A stretch of 64,000 bases of DNA from Ruminococcus flavefaciens (GCA_023662725.1 JAMPIL010000001.1:1381563-1445562), one strand, 5' to 3'; numbered from the stretch's first letter, positions 8,311-17,322 are shown. The notes: generated from the sequence alone by a model not told the origin. A program made the numbers and translations.

Positions 8311-8814
8311 TTATTCCCAGATCACGCTGTCTGCCAACGGCTTTCTGTCCTTTTCTTTAACGGGAGGCTTTTCGTCGGCATATCCTATGGCGAGAATATT
8401 TACAGGCTCGATATTATCGGGAATGTTAAAGTTTTTTCTGACAACATCGGGCTTGAAATAGCATATCCACACACTGCCAAGACCGAGATCGACTGCCTCA
8501 AGCATCATGTGGTCGGTGACGATCGAGGTGTCTATGTCCGTTGTAAGCTTGCCGTCAAACGGGCGTTTCCACGCCTTTGTTTTGTCTGCGCAAACAATAA
8601 GCGCAAGAGGAGCGCCGTATATATTTGCGGCTTCTCCGAGCTTTTTCAGACCGTCCTCACTGCGAACGGCTATGATTTTCTGCGGCTGTAAATTTGCCGC
8701 AGTGGGCGCAAGTCTTCCTGCCTCGAGAATTGCGTTCAGCTTGTCGTCCTCTACCTTTCGGTTTGCATAACTGCGCACCGAGTAACGTGTTTTGCATAAT
8801 TCAATAAAGTCCAT
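8311..8814 (-). CDS. Nitroreductase-family FMN oxidoreductase
   Basis: A 167-residue NAD(P)H-dependent, FMN-binding reductase of the nitroreductase fold. The N-terminus MDFIELCKTRYSVRSY has the conserved RxSxR-type FMN phosphate contact. LAPTAANLQPQ is the second FMN-binding segment, and GSVWICYF is the usual core. It reduces nitro compounds, quinones or flavin-like substrates. Its N-terminus faces an HxlR-type regulator encoded divergently, an arrangement typical of redox-sensing pairs. Confidence 0.85.
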   Translation of the reverse strand: MDFIELCKTRYSVRSYANRKVEDDKLNAILEAGRLAPTAANLQPQKIIAVRSEDGLKKLGEAANIYGAPLALIVCADKTKAWKRPFDGKLTTDIDTSIVTDHMMLEAVDLGLGSVWICYFKPDVVRKNFNIPDNIEPVNILAIGYADEKPPVKEKDRKPLADSVIWE

Positions 8815-8974
8815 GATAAATTCTGCTCCTTTTCTTGAAAATTGCCGCGCGGCTTGACTGTGTTAATCGATTATGATATAATTGTATCATATAAATATAC
8901 TTTTGGCAAGTACGCACTTTATTGTAATATACTATACAAAAAGTAAGTATAAGTTTTTGATGAGGAGAATAAAT

Positions 8975-9316
8975 ATGGCGAAATGTCCCAACAGCTATTA
9001 CTGTCCCGTAGAGGCTACGATCGATCTGATAGGTGGAAAGTACAAGGCGGTGATTTTATGGCATCTGACCGACGGAACAAAGCGTTTCAGCGAGTTTAAA
9101 CGCCTGATGCCCGAAATAACCGAAAAAATGCTTGCACAGCAGCTCAGAGATCTGGAAAGCGACGGCTTGATCACGAGAACCGTTTATCCTGTTGTTCCGC
9201 CGAAGGTTGAATATAACCTGAGCGAATTCGGACTTACTATTGTTCCTGTTCTGCAAGCTATGTGCGATTGGGGCAGAGGATATATTGAGAGAAAGCTTGG
9301 TGAAAGCAGTCGGTAA
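8975..9316 (+). CDS. HxlR-family transcriptional regulator
   Basis: The 113-residue winged-helix protein has the HxlR signature (CPVEATIDLIGGKYKAVILWHL, then RFSEFKRLMPEITEKMLAQQLRDLE). Cys4 and Cys10 near the N-terminus sit where redox- or electrophile-sensing members carry their sensor cysteine. GAGGAG lies 8 bases before the ATG at 8975; the longer open frame from 8882 runs through the promoter and is not used. It probably controls the divergent nitroreductase and itself through the AT-rich gap with TATACTATAC/AGTATA elements (about 8928-8950). Confidence 0.82.
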   Translation: MAKCPNSYYCPVEATIDLIGGKYKAVILWHLTDGTKRFSEFKRLMPEITEKMLAQQLRDLESDGLITRTVYPVVPPKVEYNLSEFGLTIVPVLQAMCDWGRGYIERKLGESSR

Positions 9317-9341
9317 ACATATTATAGGGAGGCGCATAACG

Positions 9342-10451
9342 ATGAACACAAATTCAATAGGAAACAGCGGAGATACCATAGAGAAAATCATTGCTCTGTT
9401 TCACAGTAAAAAGCAGATTTCATACGAGCTTAAAGAAATACGTCTGCAAGAGGACGACAGCAGGTGGATAGTCTATGTGAATTTTAAAGATGAAAAATAT
9501 ATTATCAAAATTGCCGCAAATAATTTCACTACACCCGAGAGAGTGAATTCATGGGTCGGTCTGATTGAGGAATATAGGAAAATGGGCTATTACAGTCCCG
9601 CAATGATGTTAAGCCGAAACGGGAATTATTCCGAACAGGTCGCATTCAAGGGAAAGCAGTGCGTTGTCTGGGAAGACGAGTTTGCAAAATATAATTTTCA
9701 GGACGATCTGGATAAATCGGTTTATATCGGTGCAGATAACCGTCCCGTTTATTTTAATGAGGTCATTGAATTTATCGGAAGAATAGCACAAAAGCATTTT
9801 AAGGGCTTTCCGGGGAAATCGGGTTATGTGAGATTAGAACCGTGGGTGCAGGAGGATACTGTCGACGAAGTGACCGAATGCGTTCAGGAGCTTGACAAGC
9901 TTGTCAAAAGCAAGGCTCCGCATTTTACGGAGCGTTGGCAGGAGATTTTAAAGCTCTGGGAGAAAAACCGAGATGAACTGCGGAAAATATACTGTCAACT
10001 TCCGACATCTGTTTTTCAGGCTGACTGGAGCGAAAGCAATCTCCTGCTTGATAACAACGGACATTTCAAGGGAGTTATTGACTATAATCTTGCAGGAGAA
10101 GATACCTGTCTGAATATATTTTTGTCCATGATAATTTTTGGATATACATACGGGCATTTTGAATTAAACGATATGAACGAAAACACTCGGTATCTTGTCA
10201 AGGATTGGTTTATTGAAGTCATGCTTGAAAATCTCAGAGAGTTTAGGAAATACTATGATTTTACCGAGATAGAAGCGGCTGCTGCGCCAATGCTGTACAA
10301 ATATATCATTACGATCTATTATATGGAGATCGACACATTTAATGAAAATGTCGACGATGACGGTAAGCTTAGTTTGCTTTTTGACCTCATAGAGCGTGAA
10401 TTGACGAGGGCGGATATTGATTTTAGTGGGGCAATGTTGGGAAAACGCTAG
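9342..10451 (+). CDS. APH/choline-kinase-fold phosphotransferase-like protein
   Basis: A 369-residue protein of the aminoglycoside phosphotransferase (APH) superfamily. The ATP-binding N-lobe is about 30-125. The catalytic region (about 225-250) reads QADWSESNLLLD, then GVIDYN, matching the H-x-D-x(4)-N and IDW motifs of the family with Gln in place of the usual His. This gap means either an altered kinase or a pseudo-kinase. An AGGGAGG site precedes the ATG at 9342. It follows the HxlR gene after 25 bases and may be co-transcribed. The substrate is unknown; resistance is not implied. Confidence 0.7.
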   Translation: MNTNSIGNSGDTIEKIIALFHSKKQISYELKEIRLQEDDSRWIVYVNFKDEKYIIKIAANNFTTPERVNSWVGLIEEYRKMGYYSPAMMLSRNGNYSEQVAFKGKQCVVWEDEFAKYNFQDDLDKSVYIGADNRPVYFNEVIEFIGRIAQKHFKGFPGKSGYVRLEPWVQEDTVDEVTECVQELDKLVKSKAPHFTERWQEILKLWEKNRDELRKIYCQLPTSVFQADWSESNLLLDNNGHFKGVIDYNLAGEDTCLNIFLSMIIFGYTYGHFELNDMNENTRYLVKDWFIEVMLENLREFRKYYDFTEIEAAAAPMLYKYIITIYYMEIDTFNENVDDDGKLSLLFDLIERELTRADIDFSGAMLGKR

Positions 10452-10507
10452 TATGTTGTACAGAACCTATGATTCTTGCAATAGAAAAAACAATGAATAA
10501 TATCAAC

Positions 10508-10529
10508 ACTAATGAAAATTAGTTTTTTA
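10508..10529 (+). terminator. Small terminator hairpin
   Basis: A six-bp stem ACTAAT/ATTAGT (10508-10513 with 10518-10523) with a GAAA tetraloop and a T run. It ends the APH-like transcript. Confidence 0.6.
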
Positions 10530-10598
10530 TTATAGAAACAGTCAATAATATTGATATATCAAATTTACATTGTTTTTATCAAGAGGAGAAAAATAAAT

Positions 10599-11180
10599 AT
10601 GTTTGACGAACTAAAACAGGAAATACTAAACTGCCGTAAATGCCAGGAAAGATTCGGATTTGAACCTCAGCCCATAGTTATGGGAAATGCAAATTCAAAA
10701 ATAATCCACATCAGTCAGGCGCCGTCGCAGAATGTGCATAATACCTTAAAGCCGTGGAACGACGCAAGCGGCAACCGACTGAGGAACGAATGGTATCACA
10801 TCTCTGACGAGGTATTTTACGATCCGGATAATTTTTATTTTACTTCTATAGCCCATTGCTATCCGGGAAAGTCACCTAACGGCGGAGACAGGCTTCCGCC
10901 TAAGATATGTGCGAAGACTTGGCTTATGAGGGAAATCAAAGCGGTAAACAATAAAATGTTTATACTTGTCGGCAGTAAAGCGGCGGATTTTTTCTTTCCC
11001 AATGAGGATTTTACGTCATTGGTATTCGAGGATCACGTTATAAACGGCAAGCCTGCGTATGTTCTTCCGCACCCGTCGCCGCTGAATGTAAAGTGGTTTA
11101 AGGATAATCCGGATTTTCTGAATGCGAGGGTCAAGGTGATTGAAAGGAAAGTGCATGAGGTGTTGGGGATAATCAATTAA
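10599..11180 (+). CDS. Uracil-DNA glycosylase superfamily protein
   Basis: The 193-residue protein resembles iron-sulfur uracil-DNA glycosylases of the family 4/5 type. It has an N-terminal C-x2-C (CRKC, about 12-15), two later cysteines (AHCYPG and PKICAKT) that would complete a [4Fe-4S] cluster, and a C-terminal HPSPLN loop that matches the catalytic H-P-S-P motif. It would excise uracil or related deaminated bases from DNA. The first loop (ISQAPSQNVHN) differs from the canonical GEAPG motif, so substrate preference may be altered. AGAGGAGA precedes the ATG at 10599. Confidence 0.72.
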   Translation: MFDELKQEILNCRKCQERFGFEPQPIVMGNANSKIIHISQAPSQNVHNTLKPWNDASGNRLRNEWYHISDEVFYDPDNFYFTSIAHCYPGKSPNGGDRLPPKICAKTWLMREIKAVNNKMFILVGSKAADFFFPNEDFTSLVFEDHVINGKPAYVLPHPSPLNVKWFKDNPDFLNARVKVIERKVHEVLGIIN

Positions 11181-11560
11181 TTTTATTATCAGTGTTATTC
11201 ATATTAACTGAGATATTACAAAAGCTAAATTTTGCAATGAACGAAGAGACCTAAATAGAGTGTTTATCTGGGAGTTCAGAATCAACTTTGAAGCTGCAAA
11301 TGTCCTTTGTAAATTCTTGAGTATATATTTTGACTTAATCATAATAGTCAAGGTGATAATTTTGATTATCACGATGCTCAGCTTTTGTATACACAAATAG
11401 TGCAACGATGCTGTAAATACAATGGATTTTAATATTCTTGCTCGGATGTGCTTTGTTATCCTGCGGATAAATATAGATATAATAAGTGAATCGTTTTAAC
11501 CTTATAGATTAGAATGCTTTTATATTTTCTTGGTGAAAACAGATAAAAAGCTCGGAGTTT
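11181..11560. other. Gene-free A/T-rich stretch with a direct repeat and a hairpin
   Basis: No convincing ORF. It holds the hairpin GTGATAAT/ATTATCAC (about 11354-11373) and the left copy of a 17-bp direct repeat (11328-11344) whose other copy is at 12273-12289. It is probably the decayed left edge of a mobile element. Confidence 0.4.
11328..11344 (+). repeat. 17-bp direct repeat, left copy
   Basis: TTTTGACTTAATCATAA, identical to 12273-12289. The two copies bracket the broken recombinase-associated gene and could be att-like scars. Confidence 0.5.
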
Positions 11561-12220
11561 TGTAAGGAAGACCAATGTCCGGCATTCAACGCATATGACA
11601 AGCTGCTGTATTTCTCGGCACATGAAATAGCAATGGAAGCGGTATACAAGAGTAATATTGATCAATCTGTGGCGGAGGTAGTACTGCCACTTTTGTCGGA
11701 CAACAGAATGAAAAAGATTATGGTCTGGCTGCGAGATTTTCGATTACGGGATATCTGGTGGCTACAATCGGATGAAGAAGACATCGTCCTTATTATAAAT
11801 AAAATCATGGTCATTAAGGATAGCGCAGCAAAAGTACAATTTATTGATGACAGCGTTTAACAATACACATTCCAGGGATTCCATCCAGCGAAGTATAAGG
11901 TGGCGAATCAGAAGCAGAAACCACTACGGAAGAAGACGGCAAGAAAGCCTGTCATACAAGAACGGGATGTTACGCCAGTCATTACTGCCTTTCAGAATTG
12001 CGTGACGGAGATTATTCAGAAACCGAAGGTCAAGCCACAGAAGTTTTGCTGTAACGAGTGTTGGAATCAGTGGTGGAATGCCTATCCTGATCAGATAAAT
12101 CAAAAAGCTTACTACGAAATCACTTATCAGCACTGCGGAAAGCTCACAACGCTCTATGGAGATAGGCAGATGAAGTTCTTCAGCCATAAGTGTTACATAG
12201 CGAATCGATATGGAAACTGA
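11561..12220 (+). pseudogene. Mobile-element gene broken by an in-frame stop
   Basis: One continuous frame runs from at least 11561 (CKEDQCPAFNAYDKLLYF...) to 12220 with a single TAA at 11858-11860. The reading continues unchanged after it (QYTFQGFHPAKYK...), so a single base change probably killed the gene. The C-terminal half has a cysteine/tryptophan-rich motif (FCCNECWNQWW, YQHCGKL, FSHKCYIANRYG) like small ORFs carried with recombinases in Clostridia and often annotated as sigma-70-like. No ribosome site or start is evident at the left. The exact function of the intact form is not known to me. Confidence 0.6.
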
Positions 12221-12272
12221 TTAATATACAGTATATTCGATATAACCAATAATTTTCAACTTTAAGGCGTTT

Positions 12273-12289
12273 TTTTGACTTAATCATAA
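12273..12289 (+). repeat. 17-bp direct repeat, right copy
   Basis: TTTTGACTTAATCATAA, identical to 11328-11344; it lies just upstream of the promoter of the restriction island. Confidence 0.5.
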
Positions 12290-12305
12290 AAAATACAAAA
12301 TGCTA

Positions 12306-12334
12306 TTGAAATGCGGGATGTTTTATGATATGAT
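12306..12334 (+). promoter_or_regulatory. Promoter of the first restriction-modification operon
   Basis: TTGAAA (12306-12311), 17-base spacer, TATGAT (12329-12334). It is followed after 51 bases by the XRE gene. Confidence 0.6.
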
Positions 12335-12385
12335 GTTATAAACTTGTTATATAAGTGCTGGGGACATGATAGCGAGGTAGAAAAT

Positions 12386-12595
12386 ATGAGTTTTTCAGAG
12401 GACATAAAGCGAATTCGCCGAAAGGCATTCATGACGCAAAAGGATTTTGCCCAAGCAATAGGTGTTTCTTTTGCCACAATTAATCGTTGGGAAACTGGAA
12501 AATCTATTCCTAATCTTAAAACAATGAAGTTGATTGATGACTACTGCAAAAATAACAGAATTGACTTCGATATTAAAGAAGAACTAATTGATTAA
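12386..12595 (+). CDS. XRE-family regulator, likely controller (C) protein
   Basis: A 69-residue single-domain helix-turn-helix protein (SFSEDIKRIRRKAFMTQKDFAQAIGVSFATINRWETGKSIPN). It is first in the restriction operon, 20 bases before the methylase gene. This position and size match controller proteins that delay nuclease expression until DNA is methylated, although single XRE proteins of this type can also simply repress. The start at 12386 has a GAGGT site 7 bases upstream; the ATG at 12344 lies close to the predicted transcription start and is not favoured. Confidence 0.75.
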   Translation: MSFSEDIKRIRRKAFMTQKDFAQAIGVSFATINRWETGKSIPNLKTMKLIDDYCKNNRIDFDIKEELID

Positions 12596-12615
12596 GAGTA
12601 AGGAGGAACACCACT

Positions 12616-13722
12616 GTGTCGAATGTTGAGAAGATCTACGAACCGACAATAGTCTCTATTTTTTCTGGTTGTGGCGGTTTGGATTTAGGGTTCCATCAAG
12701 AGGGTTACCAAACAATCTGGGCTAACGATTTTGCGGAATGGGCGGTTGAATCATTCCGTGCCAATTTTGGCGATGTAATTCATATGAAGGACATCACTAA
12801 AATCAATCCTTATGAAGATAAGACAATACCTGCCTGTGATTTAGTATTGGGTGGTTTCCCTTGCCAGGATTTTTCGATAATCTGGAAGCAACCTGGATTA
12901 AACGGAACAAGAGGCGGGTTATTTAGACATTTTGCAGAATTTGTTGATGCAAAGAAACCGAAAGCGTTTGTAGCCGAAAATGTAAAAGGTTTGCTGACTG
13001 CAAATGGCGGAAAGGCTATGGAAACAATCGTCAAGGACTTCGAAAGCATCGTACCAGGGTATGTCGTAAAGCCACATCTTTACAATTTTGCTGAATATGG
13101 AGTTCCTCAATTCAGAGAACGTGTTCTATTTGTCGGCGTCCGTATTGATACCGGCTTTAATTTCGTGCATCCTCTTCCTACACATGGTCCCAATGCAGAT
13201 AAGCCATATTTCACAGCTGGTGAAGCTCTGGAGGGTGTGGAGAATGTCCCTCATAACAACGAAAAGATCAATATAAAAGAGAAAACGCGACAGATGCTCG
13301 AACTAATTCCGGAAGGTGGCAATTTTACAGATATTCCAGAGGATAGTCCCCTTTATGTCAAAGGAATGATCAGCCATGTTTATAGAAGGATAAAAAGAGA
13401 CGAACCAGCAAAAACGATAATTGCAGCTGGTGGCGGAGGTACATGGGGATATCATTATCCGGAACCTCGTGCCTTAACAAATCGTGAGAGAGCAAGGCTT
13501 CAATCATTTCCTGATGACTTTGTTTTAAAAGGTAACATTACAGAGGTCAGGAGACAAATTGGAAACGCAGTCCCTCCAGAAGGTGTCCGCCTTGTGGCAA
13601 GAAGACTAAAGCCTCTTTTTATAGGAGACTATACACCAGTAGATCTTCAGCCCGAATATGAAGCAATGAAAGCAATGTCCGTAAAAGAGCGATTGGAATA
13701 TGTAACAGCGCAGATGAATTGA
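12616..13722 (+). CDS. C5-cytosine DNA methyltransferase
   Basis: The 368-residue Dcm-family enzyme has motif I SIFSGCGGLDLGF (14-26), motif IV GGFPCQDFS with catalytic Cys83, motif VI ENV (121-123), motif VIII-IX RERARLQSFPDDF and motif X QIGNAVPP. It transfers methyl from AdoMet to C5 of cytosine in the target sequence and protects it from the partner nuclease. The start is GTG at 12616 with AAGGAGGA upstream. The downstream Vsr gene, which repairs T:G mismatches from deaminated 5-methylcytosine, fits a C5 methylase. The recognition sequence cannot be read from the protein. Confidence 0.93.
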   Translation: MSNVEKIYEPTIVSIFSGCGGLDLGFHQEGYQTIWANDFAEWAVESFRANFGDVIHMKDITKINPYEDKTIPACDLVLGGFPCQDFSIIWKQPGLNGTRGGLFRHFAEFVDAKKPKAFVAENVKGLLTANGGKAMETIVKDFESIVPGYVVKPHLYNFAEYGVPQFRERVLFVGVRIDTGFNFVHPLPTHGPNADKPYFTAGEALEGVENVPHNNEKINIKEKTRQMLELIPEGGNFTDIPEDSPLYVKGMISHVYRRIKRDEPAKTIIAAGGGGTWGYHYPEPRALTNRERARLQSFPDDFVLKGNITEVRRQIGNAVPPEGVRLVARRLKPLFIGDYTPVDLQPEYEAMKAMSVKERLEYVTAQMN

Positions 13723-13732
13723 GGAGGATGTA

Positions 13733-14788
13733 ATGGAAATCTTACAGTCAAACTATCCGCCGGTAAGAACGAACAACAACACTTTCCTTGATATGTTTTA
13801 TAATCTTCTGTCAAGGACAGAGAACCTGGATATCGCCGTAGGCTATATCACAGCAGATTCGCTTGTTGAACTGCAACAGCTTGCAGAACAAAATAATCTT
13901 ACGGAACTAAATTTAACCATAGGAATGCACTACTTGGAACGTTTTACTCGCGTTCAATACAATGCAGCTAAAAGTCTCAACGATTATTTGCTGGAGAGTG
14001 GCAAAGGGCAAGTACGTTTAGTTACACCATTCAAATATCATGGGAAACTTTATTCGTATAGCGATGGCTTGGGTGCTTTTGCAGGCATCGTAGGATCAAA
14101 TAACCTTGGAAGCATTGTTGAAGGAGGCAGTCGCATTTACGAGACATCTTTCTTAATTGATGATCGGCAACAGGCTGAATCAATTCGGGCATTCATATGG
14201 CAACTGAACCGTGAGGCTACATCAAACATCAGTGATTGTGATATTCAGCATTTTAATGAGAATAACTCTGTCTTGGAAGAACACGAGAATGTACACAAAG
14301 CTACTCCGCAGGAAATTGCCGAGTGTCTTTCGGCGCTTACTACAACAACATTTGAAATACCAATTAAAGGGGCTGAAGTTTCCCCTCAAAGTAACTTAAA
14401 TGCTTTCTTTGGTAGAGGCAGAGTTTCGCAGAACGGTCTTGTAAAGCCACGGCATTGGTATGAGGTTGAGTTAATTGTTCCGCGGACTGTTGCGATGCAG
14501 CACGGGTATCCAAGAGCACAGACAGAAGAAGCGGTTTTTCAGGTTGTTACGGACGATGGATGGAAATTCTCGTGCAAAGTCAGTGGAACTAACAATAAAA
14601 ATTTCCGTTCTGAGGGTGACTTAAAAATACTTGGAAAATGGTTAAAAGGTAGGCTTGAGAATGCGGGAGCTTTAACAGTAGGGGCGCTTGTGACTAATGA
14701 TACATTAAGGCGATATGGTCGCAATACGTTTACACTGACTAAAACTACGATACCTAATATATGGTATTTAGATTTCGGAGTGAGATAA
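13733..14788 (+). CDS. NgoFVII-type restriction endonuclease (PLD fold)
   Basis: The 351-residue protein has an N-terminal phospholipase-D nuclease domain with a single HxK motif (H103, K105 in KYHGKLYSY) followed by GIVGSNN (118-124), as in the NgoFVII/BfiI-like restriction enzymes. These work as dimers without a metal ion. The C-terminal half (about 210-351; HWYEVELIVP...) would be the DNA-recognition B3-like part. It starts 10 bases after the methylase stop with GAGGAGG upstream, and its TAA overlaps the next ATG by one base. Confidence 0.8.
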   Translation: MEILQSNYPPVRTNNNTFLDMFYNLLSRTENLDIAVGYITADSLVELQQLAEQNNLTELNLTIGMHYLERFTRVQYNAAKSLNDYLLESGKGQVRLVTPFKYHGKLYSYSDGLGAFAGIVGSNNLGSIVEGGSRIYETSFLIDDRQQAESIRAFIWQLNREATSNISDCDIQHFNENNSVLEEHENVHKATPQEIAECLSALTTTTFEIPIKGAEVSPQSNLNAFFGRGRVSQNGLVKPRHWYEVELIVPRTVAMQHGYPRAQTEEAVFQVVTDDGWKFSCKVSGTNNKNFRSEGDLKILGKWLKGRLENAGALTVGALVTNDTLRRYGRNTFTLTKTTIPNIWYLDFGVR

Positions 14789-16680
14789 TGGGACGATATT
14801 TGGATAATTACCTAAACCAAATACAAAATAGAGGAAACAGTTCTCTTGCGGCAGCAATTAACAAGACTGTTGAAGATGTGGTTCCGAAATATATATCTAA
14901 TTTTTCATATACAGAACACGTTGTCAGTCTGCTTGTCGGCGATGTGCAGAGCGGAAAAACGAGTCATATGTTTGGGCTTATGTGCGCAGCTGCTGACGAG
15001 GGTTTTGGCATTTTCATACTATTAACAACAGATAATATTTTACTACAGCAGCAAACATTTAAACGCACAGAAAGGGATTTGTCTGATTTCTGCATCTGCG
15101 ATGAAAATGATTATATTAAGTTCGCAGAGAACAACATGAGAAGACCTGCGGTCATAGTCCTGAAGAAAAACGGTAGAGTGCTAAAGCAGTGGAAGAATAA
15201 TTTATCATCCACGCATTTTGTTGCGGGCAATCCGCTCTTTGTAGTAGATGATGAGGCTGATGCTGCAAGTCTTAATACACAGGTTAATAGAAATAAGCAG
15301 AGTACGATAAATAAATGCTTGGAGGATATTAAGAAAACTACCTCAAGTAGCATTTATCTTGAGGTTACAGGCACACCGCAATCAATATTGCTGCAGAGCA
15401 ATCGCAGCGGATGGAAACCGCTTTTTGTATATTATTTTAAGCCAGGTAATGGTTACATGGGCGGAGAGTTCTTTTTTTCAGATGAAAATCATCCTCATAT
15501 TATTCTTACAAATAACACTGAGGCAACAGAACTTCTTGATGATGATGAATTCCCTGAAAATGGGCTTAAGACTGCGTTGGTAATGCATCTGATTACGGCA
15601 GCACACATAAAGTTGCAAGGTGGTACAGTATGCAATTTTCTAATACATCCCAGCTTTAAGACCTCCGAACATAGTATATTTGCTGAAAAAATTGGTACTT
15701 ATATTAACGAATTGTTTGGCACGTATGATGAACTGGAAACACAAGAAAGTATTCGCCAGGTTTACGAATATTTGAGAGAAACCAAGACAGATATTGCTGA
15801 TTTTGAAAGAATTTACGCTTTCATTGGCGAAGAGATGCGGAATGATAATATAAATATCCTTATCTTGAATTCAATGGTTTCATATGAGGAAAATACTCAG
15901 TATGAAACGGGTAACAACATCATTATCGGTGGCAACAGCCTCGGAAGAGGAGTGACATTCCCTCAGCTTCAAACAATCTACTATTGTAGGGTTGCCAAGA
16001 ATCCGCAAGCGGATACTATGTGGCAGCACGCGAGAATGTTTGGATACGATAGAGACCCTGATCTTATGAGGGTTTTTATGCCTCCGAAACTTTTTAAGTT
16101 GTTTTCAGATATTAATACCACGAATAACAGTATCATTGCTCAGATTGAAAGTTCTGAAAACGGCAGTGACATCAAAATATTCTATCCGACAGGCCTTAGA
16201 CCGACAAGAAAGAATGTTCTTGACAAAAAAGTGGTTGGCGTCTTTTCTGGCGGAGTTAACTATTTTCCATTTTATCCTACTAACAATGATATATCAGTCA
16301 TTGATGAACTGTTATCTTCTTTTGACGAGGAAACATATAGTGTCAGTCTTAAGTTAATGGTAAAGATAATAAACCAGGTAGGTTCAGAGGGAGATGATTG
16401 GAGCCCGAAAGCGTTTGCCGGATTCGTAAACACTTTTATTGCAGAGAATCCATTAGCTCAAGGGACGCTTATAGTTAGGAGAAATAGAGACATCGGACGC
16501 GGGACAGGGACATTATTGTCTCCTAATGACCGTGCTCTTGGAGATTCCATAACAGACAGGGTAGTATTAACGCTCTATAAAGTGACTGGCACAAAAGGCT
16601 GGAACGGACAGCAAATTTGGATTCCAAATATAAAATTGCCTGGAGATGTCACCTATTATAGTGGAGATTTTCAAGTGTAG
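14788..16680 (+). CDS. Z1-domain ATPase of a restriction system
   Basis: The 630-residue superfamily-2-like ATPase of the Z1 family has Walker A GDVQSGKTS (51-59), Walker B DDEAD (154-158), and a C-terminal helicase half with SLGRGVTFPQLQTIYY (about 385-400) and the arginine-rich MWQHARMFGYDRD. Z1 proteins are found in operons with methylases, PLD nucleases and Vsr, where they probably translocate DNA or couple recognition to cleavage. The start at 14788 overlaps the nuclease stop (TAATG), so the two are translationally coupled. An ATG at 14761 would only extend it back into the nuclease gene. Confidence 0.82.
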   Translation: MGRYLDNYLNQIQNRGNSSLAAAINKTVEDVVPKYISNFSYTEHVVSLLVGDVQSGKTSHMFGLMCAAADEGFGIFILLTTDNILLQQQTFKRTERDLSDFCICDENDYIKFAENNMRRPAVIVLKKNGRVLKQWKNNLSSTHFVAGNPLFVVDDEADAASLNTQVNRNKQSTINKCLEDIKKTTSSSIYLEVTGTPQSILLQSNRSGWKPLFVYYFKPGNGYMGGEFFFSDENHPHIILTNNTEATELLDDDEFPENGLKTALVMHLITAAHIKLQGGTVCNFLIHPSFKTSEHSIFAEKIGTYINELFGTYDELETQESIRQVYEYLRETKTDIADFERIYAFIGEEMRNDNINILILNSMVSYEENTQYETGNNIIIGGNSLGRGVTFPQLQTIYYCRVAKNPQADTMWQHARMFGYDRDPDLMRVFMPPKLFKLFSDINTTNNSIIAQIESSENGSDIKIFYPTGLRPTRKNVLDKKVVGVFSGGVNYFPFYPTNNDISVIDELLSSFDEETYSVSLKLMVKIINQVGSEGDDWSPKAFAGFVNTFIAENPLAQGTLIVRRNRDIGRGTGTLLSPNDRALGDSITDRVVLTLYKVTGTKGWNGQQIWIPNIKLPGDVTYYSGDFQV

Positions 16681-16692
16681 AAAGGATTAAAA

Positions 16693-17112
16693 ATGGATGG
16701 ATTGTCTCGAGAAAAACGCAGTTGGAATATGTCCCGGATCAAGGCTAAAGACACAAAGATTGAGGTTGCAACAAGAAAATACCTGTTTGCGGAAGGCTTT
16801 AGATACAGAAAGAATGATAAAAGATTTCCTGGAAAGCCTGACATAGTTTTACCAAAATATAAAACTGCTATTTTTGTAAATGGATGTTTCTGGCATATGC
16901 ATAATGGCTGCAAGTATGGACGATTGCCAAAATCGAATATCGATTACTGGAAGGAAAAACTTGAAAAAAATGCAAAAAATGATGCTATCCACATCCAGCA
17001 AATAAGGGACATGGGGTGGAATGTAATAATCCTTTGGGAATGTGAATTAAAAAAGGATTTCAAGGGTAGCATGAATACGGTTGTAGCACAGTTGAAAAAT
17101 AACACAGATTAA
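16693..17112 (+). CDS. vsr: Very short patch repair endonuclease Vsr
   Basis: The 139-residue nuclease nicks 5' of the T in T:G mismatches that arise when 5-methylcytosine deaminates at methylase sites. Family hallmarks are present: the RSWNMSRIKAKDTKIE N-terminus, PGKPDIVLPKYK with catalytic Asp50, FVNGCFWHMH (histidine pair 68-70 and a zinc-binding cysteine), and the C-terminal WNVIILWECEL. It is last in the operon, 12 bases after the Z1 gene, with AAGGA upstream. Its presence supports a C5-methylase specificity for the whole island. Confidence 0.93.
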   Translation: MDGLSREKRSWNMSRIKAKDTKIEVATRKYLFAEGFRYRKNDKRFPGKPDIVLPKYKTAIFVNGCFWHMHNGCKYGRLPKSNIDYWKEKLEKNAKNDAIHIQQIRDMGWNVIILWECELKKDFKGSMNTVVAQLKNNTD

Positions 17113-17157
17113 AAGGAGATTATTCGTTTGGCGTGAAGCAGGTCATTCAAATATTAT

Positions 17158-17322
17158 ATGTCGAAGCGATTTGACAATGAAATATTTAATTCCATAGTGT
17201 CTTATATTGAAGAAGTCGGGTGCGAGGATTTTGACAGACTCGGTCTGAGATTACGCAGAATCCATCAGGTCGGGTGCTTCGAATTTGCGGAAGAAAATGT
17301 GTTACTCAATGGATTAGTATAA
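17158..17322 (+). CDS. Doubtful small ORF after the Vsr gene
   Basis: A 54-residue frame (MSKRFDNEIFNSIVSYIEEVGCEDFDRLG...) with plausible amino-acid composition but no good ribosome site. GTCGGGTGC occurs twice inside it. It could be a decayed end of a longer element gene rather than a functional gene. Family unknown. Confidence 0.25.
   Translation: MSKRFDNEIFNSIVSYIEEVGCEDFDRLGLRLRRIHQVGCFEFAEENVLLNGLV

Noticed and set aside
17158-17322. Small ORF after vsr as a sixth gene of the restriction operon
   Set aside because: It lacks a ribosome site and any recognisable domain, and lies in decaying sequence; it is kept only as a doubtful feature.
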